A DNA stretch of 5,265 bases, taken from an uncultured Atopostipes sp. (GTDB lineage: Bacteria > Bacillota > Bacilli > Lactobacillales > Carnobacteriaceae_A). A model generated the notes under the pieces. It was not told where the DNA came from. It ran no database searches and worked only from the letters and a program-made list of their open reading frames with translations. The first letter of the stretch is position 1, and every line of letters begins with the position of its first letter. Both the position numbers and the translations under genes were made by a program. The stretch covers positions 1-5,265 of the forward strand of contig CAMYQS010000115.1 in NCBI GenBank assembly GCA_947296835.1. Direction: 5' to 3'. Of the stretch, positions 1 to 5,265 are shown in pieces.

Positions 1-920
1 GTGTTAATCGTTTCTACCTAAATAATAAGCCTTACTTTTTAAACGGGCTGCTTGATCAAGGTTACTGGCCGGAGAGTTTGTTGACGCCACCTACGGATGA
101 AGCATTGAAATTCGATATTTTAGAGATGAAACGACTAGGGTTCAATACGATTCGAAAGCACGTGAAGATTGAGTCGGAACGTTTTTATTATCACTGTGAC
201 CGTCTAGGAATATTAGTTATTCAAGATATGCCGAATGGTGGGAAAGATATTTTTAAGCCATTTGTGATGTACTTACCGAATATATCAGATCGTCTGTCTC
301 GTAAAATCAATGATAAATACTATACCTGTTTTGGACGAGGCGATGAAGAAGGTCGATTGCAATACAAAAAAGATTTAAAAAACATGGTCACTACCCTCTA
401 CAATCATCCCAGCATCGCAATGTGGGTGCCTTTCAATGAAGGCTGGGGTCAATTTGATGCGAATAAAATGACAGAGATTGTCCGTGAGCTGGACCCTACT
501 CGGTTTATCGCAGAAACGAGTGGCTGGTTCGACCAAGGTGGTGGTGACGTGTACGCGGTTCATAATTACTTAAAGAAATTAAAAGTAAAACCACAAGCCG
601 ATCGTGTTGTCGCATTAATGGAATATGGTGGCTATGCTTTTCAAGTTGAGAAGCATTTGCCATCTTACGAAGAGTTTGGCTATCGAACGTATAAATCAAA
701 AGCGGAACTCGTAAAAGGTTACCGCAAGTTATGGGAGAATCAGATCCTTCCACAAATCGCTAGTGGACTATCTGCGACAATATACACACAAACAACCGAT
801 ATTGAAGGAGAAATTAACGGACTCTATACGTATGATCGTGAAGTTTTGAAGATAAACGCTGAGTTGATTCAGCGACACAATAAATCTTTATATAATGTAT
901 TTAATTCGATAACACGATAG
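1..920 (+). CDS. Glycoside hydrolase family 2 enzyme, C-terminal part (5' end outside window)
   Basis: This is the catalytic half of a retaining GH2-type glycosidase (beta-galactosidase/beta-glucuronidase superfamily); the sugar it acts on cannot be told from sequence. The frame is open from position 3 with no stop, giving 305 visible residues, and it ends at TAG 918-920. A TTG at 78 could be taken for a start, but typical GH2 residues (YLNNKPYFLNGLLDQGYWPE) lie upstream of it in frame, so the gene continues off the left edge. What is visible is the TIM-barrel domain: the RLGFNTIRKH strand and helix, then DRLGILVIQDMPNGG. FNEGW carries the expected acid/base Glu (codon 438-440), and LMEYGG carries the likely nucleophile Glu (codon 621-623). 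The C-terminal TQTTDIEGEINGLYTYDR stretch is also typical. Family members usually also have N-terminal sugar-binding and Ig-like sandwich domains, which would lie outside the window. No secretion signal can be judged. It converges on ileS. Family call is firm; substrate is unknown. Confidence 0.88.
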   Translation, partial: VNRFYLNNKPYFLNGLLDQGYWPESLLTPPTDEALKFDILEMKRLGFNTIRKHVKIESERFYYHCDRLGILVIQDMPNGGKDIFKPFVMYLPNISDRLSRKINDKYYTCFGRGDEEGRLQYKKDLKNMVTTLYNHPSIAMWVPFNEGWGQFDANKMTEIVRELDPTRFIAETSGWFDQGGGDVYAVHNYLKKLKVKPQADRVVALMEYGGYAFQVEKHLPSYEEFGYRTYKSKAELVKGYRKLWENQILPQIASGLSATIYTQTTDIEGEINGLYTYDREVLKINAELIQRHNKSLYNVFNSITR

Positions 921-932
921 AGCATCAAATCA

Positions 933-970
933 AAAAACCGGACTTCAGCTAAAACTGAAATCCGGTTTTT
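933..970. terminator. Bidirectional intrinsic terminator between GH2 gene and ileS
   Basis: The arms 933-948 and 955-970 form a 16-position stem around a 6-base loop (949-954). Outward lie T5-C-T5 (966-976) on the + strand and an A6 run (932-937) that becomes U6 on the - strand. The single irregular position (943 with 960) is a C/A mismatch in the + transcript but a G-U pair in the - transcript, so the stem is fully paired only in ileS mRNA. It lies 12 bases after the GH2 stop and 9 bases after the ileS stop, and probably ends both transcripts. Confidence 0.88.
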
Positions 971-979
971 CTTTTTAAA

Positions 980-3763
980 TTATTCTGCTTCTAATAACTC
1001 TGGGTAGTGTTCTTTAACGATGTCGTGGCATCGGTGACATAGTACACCTTTACCATCAACTTCGATTAACTCTTCTGTTGTGATACGGCAACGATCACAC
1101 ACGCCACCTGGCATATGCTCTACTTTAATTGCCATGTCATTAAAGTCTAGAATTGTTTCATCATCTGCAGGTTTGTCTGCTAATGGTAAAATATTTAATT
1201 CTGAAGCAACTAAGATTTGACGTAAGTCTGAATCTAATGAGTCAAATAGTGCTTTCACACCATTTGTTACATAAACTGTTAATTTCGCTTCAAAGTCTTT
1301 ACCAATTACTTTGTTTTCACGCGCAACTTCGTTCGCTTTGTTGATGTTATCGCGTAAGTCCATGAATGCATCCCATTTTTCTAGAACGTCGTCACGGTTC
1401 TCATAACCGACTACTTCTGGCATTTCAGTTAATTGAACGTACTCTTCTTCTTCATCCAAGTACTCCCAGATTTCTTCTGCAGTATGGGGAATAACGGGTG
1501 TTAATAATTTCGTTAATTTCACCATTACTTCGTAGAATACCGTTTGGATCGCACGACGGTCATAAGCATCTGGTGCGTCGATATATAAAATATCTTTCGC
1601 GATATTCATGTAGAAGTTTGACATATCTACTGTTACAAAATGATTGATTGCTTTGAAGATGTCGTTAAATTTGTAGTTATTGTATCCATCTAACGCCGTT
1701 TCAACGGTTACATCTAATACGTTTAGCATGTATTGGTCAACTGAACGTAAGTCTTCATATGCAATGCTGTCTGCAGCTGGGTCAAAGTCTTCTGTATTTT
1801 GGATTAAGAAACGTAAGGTGTTTCTGATTTTACGGTACACTTCAGAAACTTGGTTTAGTAATTCCATACTCACTCTAACGTCTGACGAAGAGTCTGTACT
1901 TAATACCCACAGACGCACAATATCTGCACCCATTTGTTTCATCACTTTAAGTGGGTCAATTACGTTACCGACTGATTTACTCATTTTACGGCCATCACCA
2001 TCTAAAACAAACCCTTGAGAAAGAACGGATTTATATGGAGCAACGCCGTTAATCGCAACACTTGTTGTTAAACTTGAGTTAAACCAACCACGATACTGGT
2101 CAGAACCTTCCAAGTACATATCTGCTGGGAATTGTAACTCTGGGCGTTGGCGTAGTACAGCTTCGTGAGAAGATCCTGAGTCAAACCAAACGTCCATAAT
2201 GTCCGTTTCTTTTGTGAACTCGCCATTTGGACTGCCTTCATGTGTAAAACCTTCTGGTAATAAATCTTTTGCATCACGTTCATACCATACGTTTGAACCG
2301 TGCTCAGCAAATAATTCTGCCACATGCTCAATCGTTTCAGATGTAATAATTGCTTCACCATTTTCAGCGTAGAAAATTGGTAGCGGCACACCCCAGTTAC
2401 GTTGACGTGAAATGACCCAGTCACCACGGTCACGAACCATGTTATAAATACGTGGCTTACCAGATGGTAATAACCATTCTACATTTTCAATTTCATCTAA
2501 AATATTTTGACGGAAGTCATCAATTGATGCAAACCATTGCGGCGTCGCACGGAAAATAACTGGTTTCTTTGTACGCCAATCATGTGGGTAGCTGTGTGTG
2601 AAGAATGATAAGTCTAATAATAAACCTTTATCTTCCAACCAACCTGTAATAATTTGGTTTGCGTCATCGTAAAATACGCCTTCTAATTCTGGAACTTCAT
2701 CTGTAAAGTTCCCTTGGTCGTCAATTGGTGATAAGACATCTAGTTTGTAACCTTGAGCTACAATATAGTCCTCGTCACCATGTCCAGGCGCTGTATGAAC
2801 TAATCCAGTACCTTCTTCAAACGTAACATGGTCACCTAAAATTAGTAATGATTCACGGTCGATGAATGGATGTTGTGCCGTAACGTATTCTAAATCTGCA
2901 CCTTTTAGTTCTTGTAGAACTTCAACATCTTCCCAACCTAATGTTTCAGAAAGTTTATCGAGTAATTCTGCACCAACAACATATTTCTCGTCGCCTACTT
3001 TAACCACATTATAAACGCCTTGCTCATGAACCGCGATTGCTAAGTTCGAAGGTAGCGTCCAAGGAGTTGTTGTCCAGATAACAAATTTTGCGTCCTCTGG
3101 TACTACGCCCTTCCCATCTTTTACTGGGAATGCAACATAGATACTTGGACCACGAACATCTTGGTACTCAATTTCAGCTTCCGCTAAAGTTGATTCACTT
3201 GATGGTGACCAGTAAACGGGTTTTTTACCTTGGTAGATGTAGCCATTTTCAGCCATTTTGCCGAATACACGGATCTGTGCTGCTTCATATTCAGGTTGTA
3301 ATGTGATGTATGGATTATCAATATCCCCCGTCACACCCAAACGTTTGAATGCTTCACGTTGAATATCAATTTGCCCTAAAGCATATTCTTCCGACATTTT
3401 TCTAAAATCAACAATGGACATTGTTTTACGGTCAACGCCTTGGTTCGTTAACGCTTGTTCGATTGGTAATCCATGGGTATCCCAACCGTGAACAAATGGC
3501 GTATCAAAGCCAGACATTGAATGGTAGCGTACGATAAAGTCTTTTGTTACTTTATTTAACGCGTGTCCCATATGTGCCGGACCGTTTGCGAACGGAGGAC
3601 CATCATGTAAAATGAATTTTGGTTTGCCTTCGTTTAATTTGTTTCGTTGTTCATAAATATTCTTTTCTGCCCATTCCTCTTGACGTAGCGGCTCTTTATT
3701 AGCTAAACCAGCACGCATTGGAAATTTAGTTTTTAATAGATTTAATGTATCTTTGATTTCCAA
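980..3763 (-). CDS. ileS: Isoleucyl-tRNA synthetase (IleRS)
   Basis: This cytoplasmic class Ia aminoacyl-tRNA synthetase charges tRNA-Ile with isoleucine and edits misactivated valine. The product is 927 residues, a normal length for Firmicute IleRS. Visible motifs in order: the HIGH signature HMGH at 64-67 within DGPPFANGPAHMGH; the CP1 editing-domain TTTPWTLPSN at 231-240 and GTGLVHTAPGHGDED at 318-332; VWFDSGSSH at 525-533; LEGSDQYRGWFNSS at 551-564; and KMSKS at 593-597. The anticodon-binding region follows, roughly 680-830. A C-terminal zinc knuckle has Cys889, Cys892, Cys909 and Cys912. The start is TTG (3763-3761): it gives the family-typical opening MEIKDTLNLLKTKFPMR, with GGAG (3777-3774) 10 bases upstream, whereas the first internal Met (residue 16) would cut into conserved sequence. 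It lies downstream of divIVA behind a T-box leader, so expression should rise when tRNA-Ile is uncharged. No frameshift or missing catalytic residue is seen. Confidence 0.98.
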   Translation of the reverse strand: MEIKDTLNLLKTKFPMRAGLANKEPLRQEEWAEKNIYEQRNKLNEGKPKFILHDGPPFANGPAHMGHALNKVTKDFIVRYHSMSGFDTPFVHGWDTHGLPIEQALTNQGVDRKTMSIVDFRKMSEEYALGQIDIQREAFKRLGVTGDIDNPYITLQPEYEAAQIRVFGKMAENGYIYQGKKPVYWSPSSESTLAEAEIEYQDVRGPSIYVAFPVKDGKGVVPEDAKFVIWTTTPWTLPSNLAIAVHEQGVYNVVKVGDEKYVVGAELLDKLSETLGWEDVEVLQELKGADLEYVTAQHPFIDRESLLILGDHVTFEEGTGLVHTAPGHGDEDYIVAQGYKLDVLSPIDDQGNFTDEVPELEGVFYDDANQIITGWLEDKGLLLDLSFFTHSYPHDWRTKKPVIFRATPQWFASIDDFRQNILDEIENVEWLLPSGKPRIYNMVRDRGDWVISRQRNWGVPLPIFYAENGEAIITSETIEHVAELFAEHGSNVWYERDAKDLLPEGFTHEGSPNGEFTKETDIMDVWFDSGSSHEAVLRQRPELQFPADMYLEGSDQYRGWFNSSLTTSVAINGVAPYKSVLSQGFVLDGDGRKMSKSVGNVIDPLKVMKQMGADIVRLWVLSTDSSSDVRVSMELLNQVSEVYRKIRNTLRFLIQNTEDFDPAADSIAYEDLRSVDQYMLNVLDVTVETALDGYNNYKFNDIFKAINHFVTVDMSNFYMNIAKDILYIDAPDAYDRRAIQTVFYEVMVKLTKLLTPVIPHTAEEIWEYLDEEEEYVQLTEMPEVVGYENRDDVLEKWDAFMDLRDNINKANEVARENKVIGKDFEAKLTVYVTNGVKALFDSLDSDLRQILVASELNILPLADKPADDETILDFNDMAIKVEHMPGGVCDRCRITTEELIEVDGKGVLCHRCHDIVKEHYPELLEAE

Positions 3764-3773
3764 ATTCTCTCAA

Positions 3774-3777
3774 CTCC
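3774..3777 (-). promoter_or_regulatory. ileS ribosome binding site supporting a TTG start
   Basis: GGAG on the minus strand sits 10 bases before the TTG codon at 3763-3761. The spacing is slightly long, but no better Shine-Dalgarno/ATG pair exists near the conserved N-terminus, so this site decides the start. It lies downstream of the T-box terminator and is therefore transcribed only on readthrough. Confidence 0.65.
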
Positions 3778-3802
3778 AAAATTAAATTTTCTCTCTAAAA
3801 AC

Positions 3803-3836
3803 AAAAAAAAGATTCCATCCTATAAAGGACGAAATC
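3803..3836 (-). terminator. Regulated intrinsic terminator of the ileS T-box
   Basis: On the minus strand 3836-3826 (GATTTCGTCCT) pairs with 3821-3811 (AGGATGGAATC) as an 11-bp stem with two G-U pairs and a 4-base loop. Eight U residues follow (3810-3803), then G and more U. It overlaps the 3' strand of the antiterminator, so charged tRNA-Ile should favour this fold and stop transcription 40 bases before ileS. Confidence 0.93.
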
Positions 3837-3852
3837 TCGTGGTACCACCTTT
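3824..3852 (-). promoter_or_regulatory. T-box antiterminator helix with tRNA acceptor-end bulge
   Basis: On the minus strand the element reads AAAGG (3852-3848), the 7-base bulge UGGUACC (3847-3841), ACG (3840-3838), a 6-base loop, then CGT (3831-3829) and CCTTT (3828-3824). AAAGG pairs with CCTTT and ACG with CGT, which is exactly the canonical antiterminator fold. The UGGU at the start of the bulge is complementary to the free ACCA end of uncharged tRNA. Its 3' strand is shared with the terminator stem, so the two folds exclude each other. Confidence 0.93.
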
Positions 3853-3856
3853 TTTT

Positions 3857-3886
3857 AAACTCAAATAACCAGTGCTATTTGAGTTT
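3857..3886 (-). ncRNA. T-box stem III hairpin
   Basis: AAACTCAAATA (3886-3876 on the minus strand) pairs perfectly with TATTTGAGTTT (3867-3857) around the 8-base loop GCACTGGT. It stands just 5' of the antiterminator, the usual place of stem III. It lacks a U-tract and is not a terminator on this strand. Confidence 0.85.
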
Positions 3887-4061
3887 TACTCAAGTCTCTT
3901 TAATGCAGAGTAACATTATCAGCTAGTTCAAAAATGGCTTTCACTGATAAAATAACGGACGATAATAGTCTGAACGTTGCTCAACTCGCACCAACCGTTG
4001 ACTCTCTGCATTCCTTCTAAGTGAAAGACTTCCCAAGGGGTCCAAACTATCGTATTCCTTT

Positions 4062-4090
4062 AATATATTGAATTATTTAGTTTCTGGTAA
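4062..4090 (-). promoter_or_regulatory. Candidate sigma-A promoter for the ileS leader
   Basis: On the minus strand TTACCA (4090-4085, 4 of 6 matches to TTGACA) is followed after 17 bases by TATATT (4067-4062, 5 of 6 matches to TATAAT). This predicts a transcript start near 4055, about 43 bases before the outer T-box helix. The -35 box lies inside the last codons of divIVA. AT-rich DNA yields such matches by chance and readthrough from divIVA is also possible, so this is only a candidate. Confidence 0.4.
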
Positions 4091-4933
4091 TTCGATGGCT
4101 GGCATTGTGCCTTCCTCGTATACCTCTTCTGTTTCATCTACTGTATCTTCATTTGAATCGTCATTATTATAATGGTCTTCGTCACTAAATGCAACCTCTT
4201 CACCATTTTCACCTTGTTCAAAGGCGATAACTTCTTCAGACTCTTCGTAGTTGTTGTCATCTGCTAGATCGTAATCGTCTGCAGCTTCTTCTAGCTCTTC
4301 AGTTTCAAGTTTCTCTTCAAGCTCTTTTTCAACTTCTGTAATGGTCTCTGTGTCTGGGAATTCAATCGGTTTACCGACTAATAAATTATCCCATTCTTCT
4401 TTTGTAAGAAGTTCGAGTTGAGATTCGATAAGGAGCTGTAGACGTTGTCTAAAAACACGGCTTTGTTTTCTTAACGCTTCCGTTTCGTCTTCAATCTTAC
4501 GCGCCTTCAATACAGCTTCTTGTAACAGTCGGTCTGCATTAGCTGCTGATTCCTTATGTACAGTGTCTGCGTATTGGTCTGCCTCTTTACGTATTTCCGA
4601 TGCATAAGAATCAGCATCTTGTTTCGTATTGTCCACATAGTTCGTCGCTTCTAATTTTAAGACTTCGATTTCTTTATCTGTATTAACTTTCAAGCGATCA
4701 GCTGCATCTTGCGCAACAAGGATGGATTTGTTTAATGACTCTTGCATTTCTTCGTAGTTCGCTAACTTCTTGTTTACAATCTCTAGATTGTCCTTCAGTT
4801 CTTTGTTGTCTCGAATTAGCAATTCATAGTCACGAATAATCTGATCTAAAAACTCGTTAACTTCATCTTGATCATATCCACGCATTCTTGTTGGAAATTC
4901 TTTGTTGTGTATCTCTAGTGGTGTTAAGGCCAT
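4073..4933 (-). CDS. divIVA: DivIVA cell-division / polarity protein with long acidic tail
   Basis: DivIVA binds negatively curved membrane at septa and poles as coiled-coil oligomers and recruits division, chromosome or cell-wall partners, which differ between Firmicutes. The start chosen is ATG 4933-4931, giving MALTPLEIHNKEFPTRMRGY, the family-typical opening. A strong site, GGAAGGGG (4947-4940), lies 6 bases before it. An in-frame ATG at 4960 has no such site and would add nine untypical residues. The product has 286 residues. The lipid-binding N-domain covers about 1-60 with the RGYDQDEV motif at 18-25. Coiled coil spans about 30-175 and includes the conserved SLNKSILVAQDAAD (66-79) and the RKQSRVFRQRLQLLIESQLELL region (155-176). 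From 194 to the end the tail is highly acidic, with 40 Asp/Glu in 93 residues. This is longer than B. subtilis DivIVA (about 164). Met replaces the Phe17 known from B. subtilis, while Arg18 is kept. It is probably co-transcribed with ylmH. Confidence 0.96.
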   Translation of the reverse strand: MALTPLEIHNKEFPTRMRGYDQDEVNEFLDQIIRDYELLIRDNKELKDNLEIVNKKLANYEEMQESLNKSILVAQDAADRLKVNTDKEIEVLKLEATNYVDNTKQDADSYASEIRKEADQYADTVHKESAANADRLLQEAVLKARKIEDETEALRKQSRVFRQRLQLLIESQLELLTKEEWDNLLVGKPIEFPDTETITEVEKELEEKLETEELEEAADDYDLADDNNYEESEEVIAFEQGENGEEVAFSDEDHYNNDDSNEDTVDETEEVYEEGTMPAIELPETK

Positions 4934-4974
4934 AAATATCCCCTTCCGTAATTTCAACATCGTTCTTTTATCTA

Positions 4975-5265
4975 TTATTTATTGCGGTCAATTCGACCAA
5001 TTTCTAAAACTAAATTTTCTTTTCGAGTCGTCCCTTTCGTTTCACGAACTTGAATTCTTCCATATCCGCGAATCGAGATGAGGTCATATTCTTCGACTTC
5101 GATATCTACTCGGTCCATTTCAACCCAATTCAATTTAATGCGACCTTCATTAATCATCGTCTTCGCTCGATTTCTAGATACATTTAATGCTCGAGCTAAA
5201 ACAACATCGATCCGGAGTGATGCGACAATAATTTCTTCCTCTTCCCATTTATCAATGGATTGAAT
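4975..5265 (-). CDS. ylmH: YlmH, S4-domain RNA-binding protein, C-terminal part (5' end outside window)
   Basis: The frame is open from the right edge to TAA at 4977-4975, giving 96 visible residues of a protein that is usually about 260 long. The visible part is the S4 RNA-binding domain (from about visible residue 17): LRIDVVLARALNVSRNRAK, then INEGRIKLNW, then the strand pattern DLISIRGYGRIQV, ending KENLVLEIGRIDRNK. YlmH proteins sit next to divIVA in most Firmicutes. In B. subtilis the protein has been reported to bind 50S-peptidyl-tRNA complexes and to take part in ribosome-associated quality control; earlier it was listed only as a division-cluster protein. The residues before the S4 domain (ASLR after a WEEEE stretch) match the usual domain boundary. 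An ATG at 5157 is internal to the S4 domain and not a start. It lies 41 bases upstream of divIVA with no terminator between them. Confidence 0.93.
   Translation of the reverse strand: MQSIDKWEEEEIIVASLRIDVVLARALNVSRNRAKTMINEGRIKLNWVEMDRVDIEVEEYDLISIRGYGRIQVRETKGTTRKENLVLEIGRIDRNK

Larger units (their letters stand above)
3803..4012 (-). promoter_or_regulatory. T-box riboswitch (ileS leader, tRNA-Ile sensing)
   Basis: T-box leaders bind a specific tRNA and let transcription continue only when it is uncharged. On the minus strand the T-box core AAGGTGGTACCACG lies at 3851-3838, followed by the antiterminator/terminator switch and a U8 run. The 5' boundary is set by AATGCAGAG (4012-4004), which pairs perfectly with CTCTGCATT (3910-3902) and closes a 111-base domain. 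Inside are the T-box-like AGAGAGTC (4007-4000) and GGTTGGTG (3996-3989) strings of a Stem I, and a 7-bp hairpin, TTATCAG (3950-3944) with CTGATAA (3922-3916). An 11-bp stem III pairs 3886-3876 with 3867-3857 around an 8-base loop. The acceptor bulge UGGU matches the ACCA end of tRNA-Ile. The specifier codon could not be fixed: AUU AUC at 3966-3961 and AUC at 3948-3946 are candidates. Ile specificity rests mainly on the downstream gene. Confidence 0.92.

Noticed and set aside
78..920. TTG at 78 as the start of the glycosidase gene
   Set aside because: The frame is open back to position 3 and encodes conserved GH2 residues upstream of 78, so the gene is cut by the window edge.
1680..2018. 112-codon open frame on the plus strand opposite ileS
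   Set aside because: It is antisense to a strongly conserved coding region with no recognisable motif.
2068..2433. 121-codon open frame on the minus strand inside ileS
   Set aside because: It lies out of frame wholly within ileS, resembles no known protein and has no ribosome site that I can see.
3857..3886. 11-bp hairpin as an independent terminator or operator
   Set aside because: Its position immediately before the T-box sequence and the lack of a U-tract on the transcribed strand fit T-box stem III.
4021..4047. CCCAAGGGG-centred inverted repeat as a divIVA terminator
   Set aside because: The pairing leaves a loop of about two bases, needs a two-base bulge and has no U-tract on the minus strand.
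4958..4960. Upstream ATG as divIVA start
   Set aside because: It has no Shine-Dalgarno sequence and adds nine untypical residues; the ATG at 4933 has a strong site and the family-typical N-terminus.
5078..5263. 61-codon open frame on the plus strand opposite ylmH
   Set aside because: It is a low-complexity Ser-rich antisense shadow of the S4 domain.

Overview
The window looks like a chromosomal piece of a low-GC Firmicute, most likely a member of the Lactobacillales (Enterococcus/Carnobacterium-like). This is inferred from the ylmH-divIVA-ileS order, the T-box leader in front of ileS, the bacterial-type isoleucyl-tRNA synthetase with a C-terminal zinc knuckle, and a long acidic DivIVA. The exact genus cannot be read from the sequence.

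Layout. Positions 1-920 (+) hold the C-terminal 305 codons of a glycoside hydrolase family 2 enzyme whose 5' part lies off the left edge. Positions 921-979 are a short convergent intergenic space with one hairpin terminator that probably serves both strands. Positions 980-3763 (-) are a complete ileS starting at TTG. Positions 3764-4072 are a non-coding leader holding an ileS T-box riboswitch: a long helical 5' region, an 11-bp stem III, the T-box/antiterminator and a competing intrinsic terminator. A candidate promoter overlaps the end of divIVA. Positions 4073-4933 (-) are a complete divIVA, and 4975-5265 (-) are the 3' end of ylmH, whose 5' part runs off the right edge.

How the genes work together. 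ylmH and divIVA are the usual tail of the Firmicute division and cell-wall cluster (ftsZ, sepF, ylmG, ylmH, divIVA). They lie 41 bases apart on one strand and are probably co-transcribed. ileS follows on the same strand but has its own uncharged-tRNA-Ile control, so its output responds to isoleucine supply whether or not transcripts arrive from upstream. The glycosidase is a convergent, functionally unrelated neighbour and marks the switch from conserved core to accessory gene content.

I see no mobile element, CRISPR array, tRNA/rRNA gene or obvious new system. The point most worth a second look is the 5' half of the T-box leader, where the helices I can draw by eye do not give a textbook Stem I with an unambiguous Ile specifier.
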